A DNA stretch of 64,000 nucleotides, taken from NCBI GenBank assembly GCA_037903475.1, contig JBAJFG010000232.1, forward strand, positions 62,001 through 126,000. The letters run 5' to 3'. Both the position numbers and the translations under genes were made by a program. Every line of letters starts with the position of its first letter. Positions within the stretch are counted from its first letter, which is position 1. The notes under the pieces are model-generated. The model was given only the letters and a program-made list of their open reading frames with translations. It made no database searches and was not told the DNA's origin. Shown here piece by piece: positions 10,785-21,602 of the stretch. The stretch is from Ancylostoma caninum (Eukaryota > Nematoda > Chromadorea > Rhabditida > Ancylostomatidae).

Positions 10785-10905
10785 ATTGTGGAGCGTTGTG
10801 CAGGGGACCACGGCGCGGCCGAGCTCTGCTATTGGTCAATTGGATGAATCAACGAATCGCAGAGCTTGGCTTCATCGCCCTTTTCAGGATTGGCGCTCTA
10901 CACCC
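10785..10905. mobile_element. CCAAT-containing palindromic element, family C copy 2
   Basis: The left end TGTGGAGCGTTGTGCAGGGG and the right end (reverse complement GGGTGTAGAGCGCC) match the family ends. Internal arms are GAGCTCTGCTATTGGTCAAT and GAATCGCAGAGCTTGG. No coding capacity. Confidence 0.6.
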
Positions 10906-11204
10906 ATTTATCAGTATTCCTACTAAATAGAAGGGGCTATGAAGATCGTTTTGTTCTGTGACTCAGCTGACAGCCTCATAACTCAAATAAAAAGGACCAG
11001 ACTGTGGAAATTTTGAAAAGTCTTTGAAATAATATTATAAATGCTTAATTATATTAAAGATTTTGAAATTTAAAAGTGGATACTCAAAGAAGCTTAATAA
11101 GAAAAGTTTGGAAGCACACCGCATTAATAGAAGCTCTTGTCTAAATACTTCTACATATAATCGCTACTCTCTTCACCTGAGAGCTGGCCCAGTACGCCCA
11201 TATA

Positions 11205-11440
11205 GGGCAATTTATACAGGTTGCGTGCGACCGACGCGCGTGCGTCTATATGATAAAGAATAGGGCCTAGTCGCATCGCAGTCGCAGTTCAGCGTAGGCG
11301 TTTACGGCTTCGCGGCGGACGCACGTTCTTTTTATTAAGGATGTACACGCCGTGTCGACCGGTCTTCATGGAAAATTCCTTACAAATGGATGCGTGCGAC
11401 TGACGCGCGACTGACGCATGCAGCTAGTATAAATTACCCT
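11205..11440 (-). repeat. Palindromic element family F, copy 2 (best preserved)
   Basis: The two ends are inverted: GGGCAATTTATACAGG at the left and (reverse complement of the right) AGGGTAATTTATACTAGC. Inside are GCGACTGACGCGCGACTGAC repeats and the marker GACCGGTCTTCATG. At 236 bp it gives the clearest view of the family. Its right end runs into the coding-like frame at 11441-11852. Confidence 0.65.
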
Positions 11441-11852
11441 TATTCTGCACAAAAACTTGATGTAGAAACACCGACACCCTCCAGTTAAAATCCGCTAGCA
11501 GCTCGACCGTCAATAATTTACTAGTAGATTTCACTAGTGAGGAAACCTCGTGAGATTGAATGAAGTTCCTCCTCATTTTCGTGTATTCACGGACAATTAG
11601 GCTCCTTTCTCGCAACTCCTCCGCTGCACCTCGGATCAACAAAAGAAAACGTGAGATAGTTAGATCCCGAATCCATAGGACGCTGCCAACATTGACAATT
11701 TCTCCGTCAGATCCACAGAAAAACTCGCAGATAGAGACAAAACCCTGAGATAATCCTAATTTATTCGTGGCGGAACTGAGGCACTTATGGATGTTTACAT
11801 CTGAACATGACAAGATGCAGTTTGTAATCAAATCGCTTCCATCATATTTCAT
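11441..11852 (-). pseudogene. coding-like minus-strand frame, unidentified, broken by family F end
   Basis: An open frame of about 137 codons starts MKYDGSDLITNC, has a charged stretch EELRERSLIVREYTKM, and then LLADFNWRVSVFLHQV. The WRV near the end recalls the C-terminal part of COMM-domain proteins, but this is weak and I do not assign it. The last codons come from the family F element, so the natural end is lost or lies beyond it. An acceptor-like ATTATCTCAG lies inside at about 11747. Confidence 0.3.
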
Positions 11853-12264
11853 CTTCTTCTCTCAAATTTTACACATATTTTATTTATCATTATATAATTA
11901 TACGTAGCTTTATTGTACTATTATTTGCTATTTTGAAATAAAATGAATAAGTATGAAAATTTGCAATTCTGGCCTGATTCCACACCTCAGCTCTTCGTAA
12001 GTTTTTATGGATTTTCATATTTTTCGCTAAAATTCAATTTTCATGGAGTTTCACATTTTTCCGCCACAATTCAATCACAGTTTATTTTCATGGTCTTGCC
12101 ATAACCTATTATTCTGGAAAAGTGTTTCAAGTGCATGTTGGAGGGCAGTGGTCAATTTAGACTCGTCTTCATAGGAAAATGCATCTTCTCCTGTCTTCGC
12201 TAAGCACAGCTGACAATTTGTAGTGAAGCCACGCCCTTTGCAAGACTGTAGTGTACTGTTCGCG

Positions 12265-12545
12265 TCACTCTCGGGCAGAATTCGGGAAAATTTCCATCCT
12301 GGAGGAAATTATTAGTGAAGAAAGCGGAGCATATTCACGTGTACGGCCAGAATTATAGACTCTTATTGCTAAATAGTTTTCTGAACATTCAAACCGCAAA
12401 CGCACGACTTCATTAACTTTAATTGAATCCGACGTCAATCCAAAGTACAAGCTGTTGAAGTCGTCAAGCATCTTCAAGTTTTTTGTAAGCGACTACGTGT
12501 GCCATGTTTGCCAATTCATGAAGCTGCAAATCTGCAAACAGGGCT
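12265..12545 (-). pseudogene. coding-like minus-strand fragments in two frames, unidentified
   Basis: From a good acceptor (CTGTTTGCAG near 12540) one frame reads LQLHELANMAHVVAYKKLED. It stops, and the next frame continues FNSLYFGLTSDSIKVNEVV and RLRFECSENYLAIRVYNS to a stop near 12265. The one-base frame change without splice sites suggests a decayed exon. It may be part of the same former gene as 11441-11852. Confidence 0.3.
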
Positions 12546-12549
12546 GGTT

Positions 12550-13139
12550 TGCAGCATTTGCACTGGTGAGATCCAGGATTAGCTGTTCAGCTAGAAAGTG
12601 CAGGATGAGAAAAAGAAAAAAAGCGCGAAATCTGATGCAGAATCAAGCTGAGCACGATTAATCGTTTTTCGATCGATCTCTCAGTGAGAGGTCGCAGACA
12701 GGCAGAGAAAACTGCATTTAACATGAGTGGGCAAGAAATCTGGTATTTTTACAAAACTGAACCTCACAAAGTAATATGTTTGTTCGAAAATGGCCGTCAA
12801 ACGTAAAAAAATATAATGGGAAATTTCGTACGTGGCTAGGTAATTATTTGAGAAATTTTCCAATTTTTCAATTTGTTTTTCTGAGCCTTCCATCAAGTTC
12901 TGTTTACTTGTAGGACGACGCATGCCAGAACGTGTTAAGTATAGCAACGAAAGCTAGGGGGTAAGGGATGGGCGGGGATGTATGAAGGGAAAAAAACCAG
13001 ACCCACCACCCCCCCCCTGCCCCCCCCCCCAAGAAAGTGGGGTAGGTTAGTCGTGTTTTCGAAAATACCGCTACTCAAAAACTTATTCTAAACTCGTCTG
13101 GTTGTGAGTTAAAGAAGATGTTTAAAAAAACATTATTTA
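12550..13139. other. non-coding with C-rich tracts
   Basis: A minus-strand frame near 12850-12947 (RRPTSKQNLMEGSEKQIEKL) looks protein-like but has no clear borders. Runs of 9-11 C occur at about 13006-13030. Confidence 0.3.
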
Positions 13140-13406
13140 CAGTGGCGGACGCAGGGGGGCGCTCTCCCCCCAATCGAGAGTGGGCCGGCCAATTTTTAAA
13201 ATTACTTTACAGTACAAATAAAAACCTTGTATTCGTTTATTCTTAATTGTTTATTTCATTATCACTTTCAATATAATTTTTGTTTGTTACTTACTATTAT
13301 AATTAATATTTTTATTAATTTTATTTTCCATCTGGGTCACCAAAACGACTGGGACCCCACTTTTCTCCCACGCCCCCCTCCCGCCCATTTTCTACGTCCG
13401 CCACTG
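13140..13406. mobile_element. hAT-type MITE with perfect 8-bp target duplication
   Basis: The left end is CAGTGGCGGACGCAGG and the reverse complement of the right end is CAGTGGCGGACGTAG, 14 of 15 identical. The element is flanked on both sides by ATTATTTA (13132-13139 and 13407-13414). An 8-bp target duplication and CAGTGGCG ends are typical of hAT-superfamily elements. The 267-bp AT-rich interior has no transposase, so it is non-autonomous. The perfect duplication argues for a fairly young insertion. Confidence 0.9.
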
Positions 13407-13414
13407 ATTATTTA

Positions 13415-14936
13415 TTAAAAATAAAGACTTCGAAATGAAATGAAAGCAACTTCAGAAACAAAAATTCGCCCAGTTATCCACGAACGAGGGTAGTATTCCC
13501 TCCAAAGGATGATACCCCCCCCCCCTCCTGCCTCCGTCCTACTTCTCAGTACGGCCGGTATTGATAGCTACCCATATTAATTCCATATTAATCGATGTTA
13601 TTCAAAGCCTGACAAATTCAGTGGATTAGGTAGTATTACCAGATAGAACCATGTACAATTACTAGGCTAAACATAGATTGATTAGCGAGAACTGGTCCTA
13701 TATGAGTTAGGACGCATCGTTCCGTGTACCACGTGTTGATAATGTAATCTAACGTATGCAGCTGATGTCGCTGGTGGTGCAGGTGGTGCAGCTTCTTTTT
13801 TCTTCAAACTAGAAGCTTTTCTGAATCCAGAATTAAAGACGGGGATAAGTTCTCGCCGAATTTGAAAACCATGGCCATATGTAATGTGGCGTTCTTACTT
13901 GAAGTAGCGCCCAACACGTCTTGGTCCCAAATGTGCTACAAAAAAAAAGCACATGAAGCGGGTTCAGTCGGGAGGATGGGATGACCAGCTACGGTCTTTG
14001 TTTCAAAAAATGTTCGTATTGTTAGAAATTGCGAGAAAAATCATTCAAAAAAATAGTAATAGCACTAAGAAGTAAGGTATAGTAAAGGCAGTAATATTGG
14101 CAAGAAAAGTGAAGAGGCTGATGGCTATTATTTCTTCTAAACAGTGACTTTTCAGCCTGGTAGACGATTTTCGCGTGTATCGCAGCACATTACCAACAGC
14201 AGGGTCCACAAATGTTTCCAGGAAGGTTGTCGTTTTCCTGAAGACGAATTTTCCGAGCATATATAGGCACAATATATGAAAAAAGTCAAAATCAGCCTGG
14301 GGCACTCGTCCGCTACGGGAGGATTCCCGGAAAACTTCAAGAATTCCGACACAAAAAGACCGTAGTTGTTCCCCAAGTGTTGTTGAATTCTAAGAGAAAA
14401 TCGCTTATCTCAATTCATAGGTGATATTTATAGATATCTATCACTACGTCTAAATATAGCAATAACTGTTCCCTAGGTTTTCAAACACGCTAAGCTGTTA
14501 CTCGGTGATTCGTGCTCTATGGCTAAATATTGACCTATGGCCAACGGCGCTAATTTGAAGCGTAAGACAAGTAACTCCGCGCCCTTTTGTTCACTACTGA
14601 ATAATTTGTGACTTTATTTCTTTATTTCTTTGTTTATTTATTTAAATAACTTCGAGGTGCTCTATGGAAGGAAAAAACGATAGAGGTAACCATCACAGGT
14701 ACAGTAGAAAAAGCAAAGAAAAAATCGATGGCAAATATACAACTGACCAGAAAAAAACGCAGGAAATCGCAGTACTTCATTTCAATAAATTTTAGTCCCT
14801 TTTTTTAAATTTTTCACTCGGCATTGTTCATTTTCTGCCCTTTCCACCCAATTTTCTTTCACCTGTCTGCCCATAAAATATGCCAGTCCCAGTGAAGTCC
14901 CACTAGTCGCACTATTGTTATTTCACGTCTGTGCAG
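13415..14936. other. non-coding, some coding-like frames, no call
   Basis: After an acceptor-like TATGCAG near 13758, a plus-strand frame reads ADVAGGAGGAASFFFKLEAF to a stop. On the minus strand GKFVFRKTTTFLETFVDPAV lies near 14210-14260. Neither has two good borders. A C-run lies at about 13514. Confidence 0.3.
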
Positions 14937-15089
14937 CGGACGCAGCAGCTAAGTCTGGACGAGACGTTTTTCCAGCCCCTGGAAAAAAATGCACTTCCCA
15001 CATTGATTGAGTCGGCTGCGCTGAGCCAACGGGAAAGTGCAGTCATCGGTGAGACCATAGAATATCTACGGCGTCTTAAAAACACATAA
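14937..15089 (+). CDS. candidate terminal exon, unidentified protein
   Basis: An acceptor (TTTCACGTCTGTGCAG) is followed by 50 codons and a stop: it starts RTQQLSLDETFFQPLEKNAL, has IESAALSQRES, and ends GETIEYLRRLKNT. It is acidic and leucine-rich with an amphipathic C-terminal helix. The frame is open from the splice site to the stop and has protein-like composition. I found no upstream partner exon, and a 61-codon minus-strand frame overlaps it, so this remains a candidate. Confidence 0.4.
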   Translation, partial: RTQQLSLDETFFQPLEKNALPTLIESAALSQRESAVIGETIEYLRRLKNT

Positions 15090-16919
15090 AAGCACAAACA
15101 CAATGTGACACTGCACCTTCTCTATGGCATTCAATATAGGTGGGCCAACGGAAGACCGTTAGTAGGTCCCGAAGGGATTCTAATCCAGAAAAAGGGCATT
15201 CGTGGGGGGAGCCCGTAAATTACACAGGAAATTGCGCGTTAAACTTGCCAAAACGAGTCCGATCCGTGTTTTTCTCTGCTTCTCTGGCGTCTCTGCCAGC
15301 TATGTTATCCCTACATCTTGTTAGATGTTTTTTCTCTGCTGCTTTGGTCCCTCTCTGCCAACTGGATGGATTTCTGAGTCATACACAAATCCAATCAAAA
15401 ACCTTCTAGACTACGTACTTGTACTCTGAGTATTTGAACTCTAGTGTAAGCCGTACGCATACACTTAAAGGACACCATTCGCGTCAGGACCCCATTAATA
15501 GCGGGTTCATCTAATTCCCACGCATACCCTCTCTGCTCACGGAATCTTAGAAGCGCGTATTTTGGGGACACAATAGGGTGCGCCAAAAGAATGCGACTGC
15601 CCTGCGTCTCTTACAGCTCCTGCTGGGGCTAGAGCGCAGACGGCGAGGGTAGTTTCATGGGTGGTGCAGACGCTGCGTTTTTTCCACGAAAGAAAAAACA
15701 GAGCGAGGCTGAGAAGAGACAACATTGACTGGAGAGTGCAGAGAAAAAGAGTAAAGATTTCACAGTCGATGGCAGAAAAAGCGTGCAAGCTTAGACTGAC
15801 GAGAAAATGCACATTTGCAGAATGCAATTAGGAGACATTGTCTTGCTCATTTGTGCAATTGCAGAATCACATAAAAAGATGCGCCACTGGAATTCCCACC
15901 TCAGGAAACCATTTTCTTCGAAAGTGACATTTGTTAATGCAAGCGATGTAGTGTCTAAGAACAGAGAAAAATCACCCATACTCTGCACTTTTGCGTAAAT
16001 CAGGTAATATGCGAAGTGACTCTGCACTTTTCCAATTTTTTCCGCTCTTTTTATTTATTTCCCCATAAAATTCCATAAAAGGCACAGGACGATGTTTGTA
16101 GACGAGACACCAGAGAAGCCGAGACACAACGCCTATAACAAATGCTGTTAAGCCTAACAAACTTGTGTTTACTACAGCGAAAACTCGCTTGTTTCGGATT
16201 CGTCGTAAATTGCTCGTCAAATTGTGTGTACTTTGTGTAGCCGCGCGATTACCATAAAAGGGTTACACAAGCTTGGATGGCCACGTTTTCAGACCTGTCA
16301 AAACATGTAGTCTCCAGGATTGGACAGGTTTTGAGTAACTGGCTTGGCTATGGCAGTGTTTGATTATTGATTTTTGGGAGGCACGCCATACTGGTTTCAC
16401 ACGGTAAGTCAATATGGCGCTTTTCGGCTAGCTGTGCTCTAAAATATTCTATTTTTGAGAGAACTTTGCATATATTAAATAATGATAATATAATAACAAT
16501 AATAACGATGATAATAATAATAATAATAACAATGATAATAATAATAATGTATGTTAGTATTGAATAAATATTTGGTTAACTTAAAATTATGTTGCTACCA
16601 TAACATTACTTTTATAGAAGCGATAAGTATACTGTAGATCAGGGAAAAAGGCAGGAACAAGAGAGGAAAATGAAAATTTTCCTGTCTTGGTGCAAATTTT
16701 CGTGATTATTCTGGCTATTCTGTTTTGATTAACAATACCTATTCAAAATCTTTTTTGCATATCCAGAATTTCTAGGAATACGTCTGCAATTCATTCCAGA
16801 AATGCTCCTCAGTAACATGTCCGCTGTCTGTGTTTTTCGGACTTGCAGAGAAATTCATGTAACAGAAGGCGTCAATCGTTATTGCACGCTCGAAAACGAA
16901 GCCGCGCCACACCACTCAC
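15090..16919. other. mostly non-coding; one long open stretch without a called gene
   Basis: From about 15583 to 15831 a plus-strand frame of about 80 codons is open (WVVQTLRFFHERKNRARLRR, then WRVQRKRVKISQS). It crosses an acceptor-like CGTCTCTTACAG. It is very basic and has no Met near its start. I leave it uncalled because purine-rich DNA easily gives such frames. Confidence 0.3.
16479..16549. repeat. ATA/AAC/AAT microsatellite
   Basis: Degenerate trinucleotide repeat of AATAATGATAATA type, about 70 bp. Confidence 0.85.
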
Positions 16920-16938
16920 GCGGCGCGGCAGACCAGCT
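16920..16938 (+). repeat. GCGGCGCGGCAGACCAGCT repeat, isolated copy
   Basis: This is a perfect 19-bp match to both arms of the hairpin at 17051-17139. Similarity continues past the 19 bp (GCGTTGTGGTTTTCGGG). Confidence 0.8.
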
Positions 16939-17050
16939 AAGCGTTGTGGTTTTCGGGCGTTTTCGGGCGATCGAGAGATCATGCTCGTTAATTACACAGA
17001 TATGAAGGATAAAAGAAAGGCAGAAAAAAGCAAAGCAGCAGTCACGATTA

Positions 17051-17139
17051 CTCCCAAGAACCATAACGTTCAGCTGGTCTGCCGCGCCGCGTGGGGGTTG
17101 CGGCGCGGCAGACCAGCTGGCCGTTGTTGTTCTTGGAAG
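17051..17139. repeat. large GC-rich hairpin
   Basis: Two roughly 40-bp arms, reverse complements around a 9-bp spacer (17091-17099), share a perfect 19-bp core GCGGCGCGGCAGACCAGCT at 17072-17090 (reverse) and 17100-17118. Together with the copy at 16920 this gives three copies within 220 bp, and the copy at 17072 is also inverted relative to 16920. It resembles the inner arms of a palindromic element. Overlapping ORFs on both strands are by-products. Confidence 0.75.
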
Positions 17140-17838
17140 TGAGAGAAGCGGACGAGCCGGCGTTTTAAAATGGGTACGACTTCAAAAAAGTTCTTCTTCA
17201 CAAGCCAGAGAATTATTTCTTCGCTTTTGTTTTTTTCTACTGATGCTTTTTTGAAAATAATCCATTTGTTCAATACAATGAATCATTGTGACACAGGCTT
17301 AATTAAGCTGTTCCGCTATTTAATAGGACTAATCAAGCACTATTAGTGATAAACAGCCTTATTATAATTATCATAAAACCCTCTAGGCCTCGATATTCCC
17401 ATACAAACCTTCGGACATTGACATTTTAGAGAATTGGCGGATTTAGTGTTGTTATTTCCCCATTCATTTGCACAAGGAAGCGCGACGCCCAGCTAATCAG
17501 CTCCTATTAAGCGACTACAGCTTATTAACAGGGTTTTCACAGAACTGCTACGAAATCGCTTCTCATCAAGGTGAACGAAAGCTCTGTAGTCCTTAGCAAA
17601 GGAGACATGGACGTCAGAAACAAATCGCTAAGATGGAGTACAGGATAAAGGGTATTGATTCTCCTGGGAAATCCATAATATATTCCTGGGATCACAGATA
17701 GTGCATTTCATGGTTCAACTATAAAGTAACTACAATTTTATATTACTCCATTTTTGGTACATAACTTTTATTTTTTTTGAGCGTCTATTTTTAATCATTT
17801 GAATTTAAGAACAATTTCTGTAGTATTTTCTTTGGAGT
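17140..17838. other. non-coding, nothing recognised
   Basis: AT-rich, without repeat family members or splice-bounded frames. Confidence 0.35.
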
Positions 17839-17964
17839 TTGTACACTCCGGGGTTTCCATCACCACTTCACTCTGAGTCCACCATTGCCATCGTTGAAAA
17901 AAGAAACAACACCAAGCCGAATTTCGAAAGAAAAGCAAGGAATTTCATACGTATTGATCGCACG
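17839..17964 (+). CDS. candidate exon with strong donor, unidentified
   Basis: The open frame runs FPSPLHSESTIAIVEKRNN, then KPNFERKARNFIRIDRT, and ends in phase 0 at ACG|GTAAGT (17964/17965). The composition is protein-like and the donor fits consensus. The start is uncertain: the frame opens at a GTG-type codon, so the true 5' border is either an acceptor near 17860-17880 or further upstream. The next open stretch (RENTMENCSPTPSELPTD) follows only 26 bp later at an AATTAG, too close for a normal intron. Confidence 0.35.
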
Positions 17965-18597
17965 GTAAGTGCATATTTGAGGCCAATTAGAGAGAATACT
18001 ATGGAAAATTGTTCTCCTACACCTTCAGAACTGCCTACCGATAGTGGCCCTGCGTTACAAGAATTGCAAATGCCCTTAATTCGTTACATTGCTATAAAAA
18101 TCACCGCTACATTTCAATGATTTACTTTGTCATGAGGCACAGTCCTTTCGTCAACCTCTAGAACATCTCTAGGAGGACAATCTTGTTTTCTGTGTGGGAC
18201 CCATTTGCTTTCCCTGCGGGACCGACTTAACCAAGGGGGAGTTCTTATTTTCCACAAAGAGAGTTCATTTTTGTCATTATTTGTATTCTAAGGGTATCCG
18301 ATGAGAAATGGCTAAAAAAGCAAAATTTCGTCCGAAATCTGTCATATTCGCGGATCCGCGTAAAAATGGCAGACGTAGGTTGCGGACATCGGTGATTACC
18401 GTATTCCAAAACATGTTAGGAGCCTCTTTGGTTGGTGCCAGCAGTTAGTCGGTAGATATTTTGCGTAATTTAATTCTATCTCTTTTTTATCGCTTTTTTC
18501 AATTATTTCTGTGCGAAAACTTCTGAAACAAATTTTAAGCAAATCCAGCGAGAAACTGTACCACAAAGAGTCCGTAGTGCAGACCGCAGCGGATGTA
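17965..18597. other. non-coding, nothing recognised
   Basis: Includes the readthrough part of the frame above and a 108-codon minus-strand ORF (18396-18722) whose C-terminal half is not protein-like. No domain seen. Confidence 0.3.
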
Positions 18598-18660
18598 ATG
18601 AACCGACAGGAACCGTCCATGGTTCCTGTCGGTTCATGAAACGACAGGAACCGTCCATGG
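18598..18660. repeat. perfect 17-bp hairpin plus third repeat copy
   Basis: ATGAACCGACAGGAACC (18598-18614) and its exact complement (18621-18637) flank a GTCCAT loop. After three bases the unit CGACAGGAACCGTCCATGG is repeated directly (18642-18660). Function unknown. Confidence 0.85.
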
Positions 18661-18829
18661 TCAGAGCGCAGAGCTAAAAAAAAACACAATTTCCCTGAGT
18701 ATTTTCCATTGTTTTCGAGCATTTTTGTTCTCCTATATGTTTCTCTGCCCTCTCCATGTATCCTATGGTATTTTTTCCAGCGTCAATAGCACGTGTTATA
18801 TAATACATTATCTTATGAACAAGTTAATA

Positions 18830-19043
18830 CAGTCTGGTAGCGCAGAGGTGGCACCTGGGTCGACTTTGTCTGCAACTACGATCTCATCCAGATGTCGGCC
18901 AAATAATCTAATTTTTACATTTCTTTCATATGCATGTGGTGTGATTCCTTCCATTCTGATGTTTTCCTGCTGCCACATTTTGCGGACAAAGTCGTAATTG
19001 CAGACAAAGTCACCTCAGGTGCCACCTTTGGGCTAACAGACCA
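18830..19043. mobile_element. TA-flanked MITE, family D copy 2
   Basis: It begins CAGTCTGGTAGCGCAGAG after TA (18828-18829) and ends with the complement of TGGTCTGTTAGCCC before TA (19044-19045). Internal arms are GACTTTGTCTGCAACTACGA and GTCGTAATTGCAGACAAAGT. Length 214 bp. A chance 90-codon frame covers it. Confidence 0.75.
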
Positions 19044-19045
19044 TA

Positions 19046-20370
19046 CTTATGGAACTTGCAACTCCCACTTGCAATTAGCTTTTCTCATACAAATCGCTTC
19101 GCCACTACAAACAACGTTGTTTACCCAGACAACTGAAACTAATCCGAGTGTAAAATGATTTGTACACGTAAATAACAATGCTATTTACTAGTGGAATTGT
19201 GAATATTTTAGCGAGAAAAAAACAGTAAACAACAAAAAATTTGCTCCTATGATCATGAATTATTCAGTAAGGATCAAAAAGTCACAGCGTTGTTTGTTTT
19301 GCGCTTCAAATTTGTGCTTTTGGCTGTGGGTCAGGGTTTTGCAACGGAGCTAGGCTTGGTTGGTGAAAAGGCCAGATTTTCGCCATGGAGCAACCAAAAG
19401 TCAAAGAATCAGTAGTTCTTCTGTTATTTCTTCATTGTCTCGCAATTCTATGTTGACTCATGGAGACAGGCCATACTTTGGTTTTTTCCAATAAATTTCA
19501 TGTTTTGGGTTTTTTCTACAAATTTCATATTATTTCTTTCTTTTCTTCCGCAGTAATTCCATATCACTTAGCCTCGATATGCAAATCAGCACCGATAATG
19601 CGAGGTTAACTACATTTTTCAGCTTGAACCGAGCGAACCCGTGATTGAATTACTTTGTCTTAATCTGTGATTGCAGAAATGCAGAGTTGTGCTAAGATTG
19701 CTGATCAAAATGAATTGATGTCTGTCGAAGTTAAAAAAAAAGTTGAACAGTCATACAAAACAATAAGAAAAGCACAGAGAAACCCATTCATTTAGTTCAT
19801 AATTATGGACCACGGCAAGACCGTCAATTATATTGTGCAAAGTGATCTACAGTCTATAGTGGCAAGATCTGCACAAGAAAACAGAAATATCCAAATTTCC
19901 GCACACATTTCTTTTGTTCAGTGGATCAGCTTAACAAGAGACATCTGAAAAACTTTTGGCCTGTTTTTTAGCCAGAATGGTAGTCCAGAAATAATTTTTG
20001 CATAAGGAAGGGGCAGAACTACTGCTGAACGCTGTAAATTTCTACTGCGAAATAATCGGACAATGGGACATCTACTATAATAAAGCACAAATCTGAATAT
20101 GTACGGGAAAATGCAATTTTTTGGACCCGCTTCTCGCGCCGCATCTTCGGCGTCTCAGCGCTCTGACTGTCTGCGCATCCTCATTATCGATTATTCAGTG
20201 ATTTTGCGCAGCGAGCGAGTCCAAACCACTGAAATCTATTACGAGTATACAAAAAAAATCCTTAATGGATAACAGTATCTTGTGACTATCCAATATAACT
20301 GCTAGTGCTCATTTGTTTTTCTGGGCAAAACATACTGGATACTGACCCAGATCGAGCGAGGGTGTGGATA
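19046..20370. other. non-coding, nothing recognised
   Basis: AT-rich with very few ORFs. Near 20120-20225 a short GC-richer patch contains loosely inverted GCGCCGC and GCGCAGC words. Confidence 0.35.
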
Positions 20371-20437
20371 CATGGTTGAGATTACCCGGGGTAAATGTCT
20401 TAACGCCCGTTAATGAGGCGACCCAGGTTATAATAGC
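20371..20437. repeat. family E palindromic repeat, copy 2
   Basis: It contains TTGAGATTACCCGGGGTAAA and, further on, GACCCAGGTTATAAT as a decayed inverted partner. Confidence 0.5.
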
Positions 20438-21258
20438 ATTTCCTCCTCACCCTCAAACCCCTCCTCTAAGATATGTTGACCTCTTCAGCAGTCATTCTTC
20501 TACAGAGTTATTCATCGTCCATTTCCCCACGGGGGAAACAGAAGAAAACACTGCTTTTCCCAGCGGTGTTCGTATATGAATCACATCCATCTAACGCACT
20601 AGAGAGACACCCAAGCGTATGAACATGAAAACTCGTGAGGTATGTATGAGACGTACTCGCTACTTATGATTTACTAAGTAAGTCCGTCTCCATAACATGT
20701 GTGACGTAAGAATCACTAACGAGGTGTGTGACAAGAACTCATGAGATATCCATGAGGGCACTACGTAAGTACTATGTAATGCGTATTATCGCATTACGAA
20801 CATACTAGACGTTTTACGCAGTAAATTAATCGTTTTATCCTTCTTATCACCTGTACCTTGTTACGTCTTTTTATTGACTTCTGTAATTGCGGACCAGTAG
20901 GTCGAAATTCATAATCTTAAAAGAGCCTAATTGGATTACATGGACGGCTTGTTCAAGGAATACCATATCCTTTCAAATGGTTCCCGTGAGGATCACGTGA
21001 AATGCCACGGCAAATGCGCTCTAATGCCATTAGTCCCGTTGGACTTTAGTCATTTGCGTCAAGGATTACCGCATCATTAACGATGACACTGAAGAGTTCT
21101 CCGATAAAAACTATGCCATTCATTAGTAGAGCTTCCCATGCTCAAGTTAGGTCTAATGGAAGGTGGCATTTTCGAGAAATTTACCCTTTTTGAGTACGAA
21201 CGTCCTGTAGGGTAATCAAATCATCAGAAGTGGGAAGATGCGTTCAATCCTGGGGCTG
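20438..21258. other. non-coding with local word repeats
   Basis: Between 20620 and 20830 related words recur (ACTCGTGAGGTATGTATGAG near 20631 and ACTCATGAGATATCCATGAG near 20737; CGTATTA/GCATTAC near 20780-20800). This suggests an old tandem duplication. No gene seen. Confidence 0.3.
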
Positions 21259-21602
21259 CATGCATCAGATTACCCAGGGTAAAAGTAAACGTGTAGCTGA
21301 AACACGAATTTACCTGTAGTTGACGCTGGCGTAAACACGTTTACCCTGGGTAATCTCAATGATGCATTCATAGCCTGCTCCAAGCACTGTGGGCCGCATG
21401 CACCGTTGAGATTACCTGAGGTAACACGGAAATAAAGACGTTTACCTTGGGTAATTTCAATTATGCATTCAGGGGCTCGTCTAAGCACTGGAGGTCACAT
21501 GCGTAATTGAGATTACCGAAGGTAAACGTGTTGACAGCCATGTTAACGATGGGTAATCTTGGTCTGTGTTATCATGTTTACCCTGGGTAATCTAAATGAT
21601 GC
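21259..21602. repeat. cluster of three family E palindromic repeats
   Basis: Three consecutive units each carry GAGATTACC..GGTAAAC on one side and GTTTACCyTGGGTAATyT on the other (about 21259-21366, 21399-21470, 21504-21602). The joints share CAAGCACTGTGGGCCGCATG-like and TAAGCACTGGAGGTCACATG sequence, so the array grew by duplication of a palindrome plus its flank. No coding capacity. The 72-codon minus-strand frame is a by-product. Confidence 0.6.

Noticed and set aside
15140..15409. Possible tRNA-derived SINE or tRNA remnant (minus-strand GGATTAGAATCCCTTCGGGA)
   Set aside because: The T-arm-like block has no matching acceptor, D or anticodon arms.
15583..15831. 80-codon basic open stretch after an acceptor-like site
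   Set aside because: Purine-rich sequence gives Arg/Lys frames easily; no donor, Met or domain.
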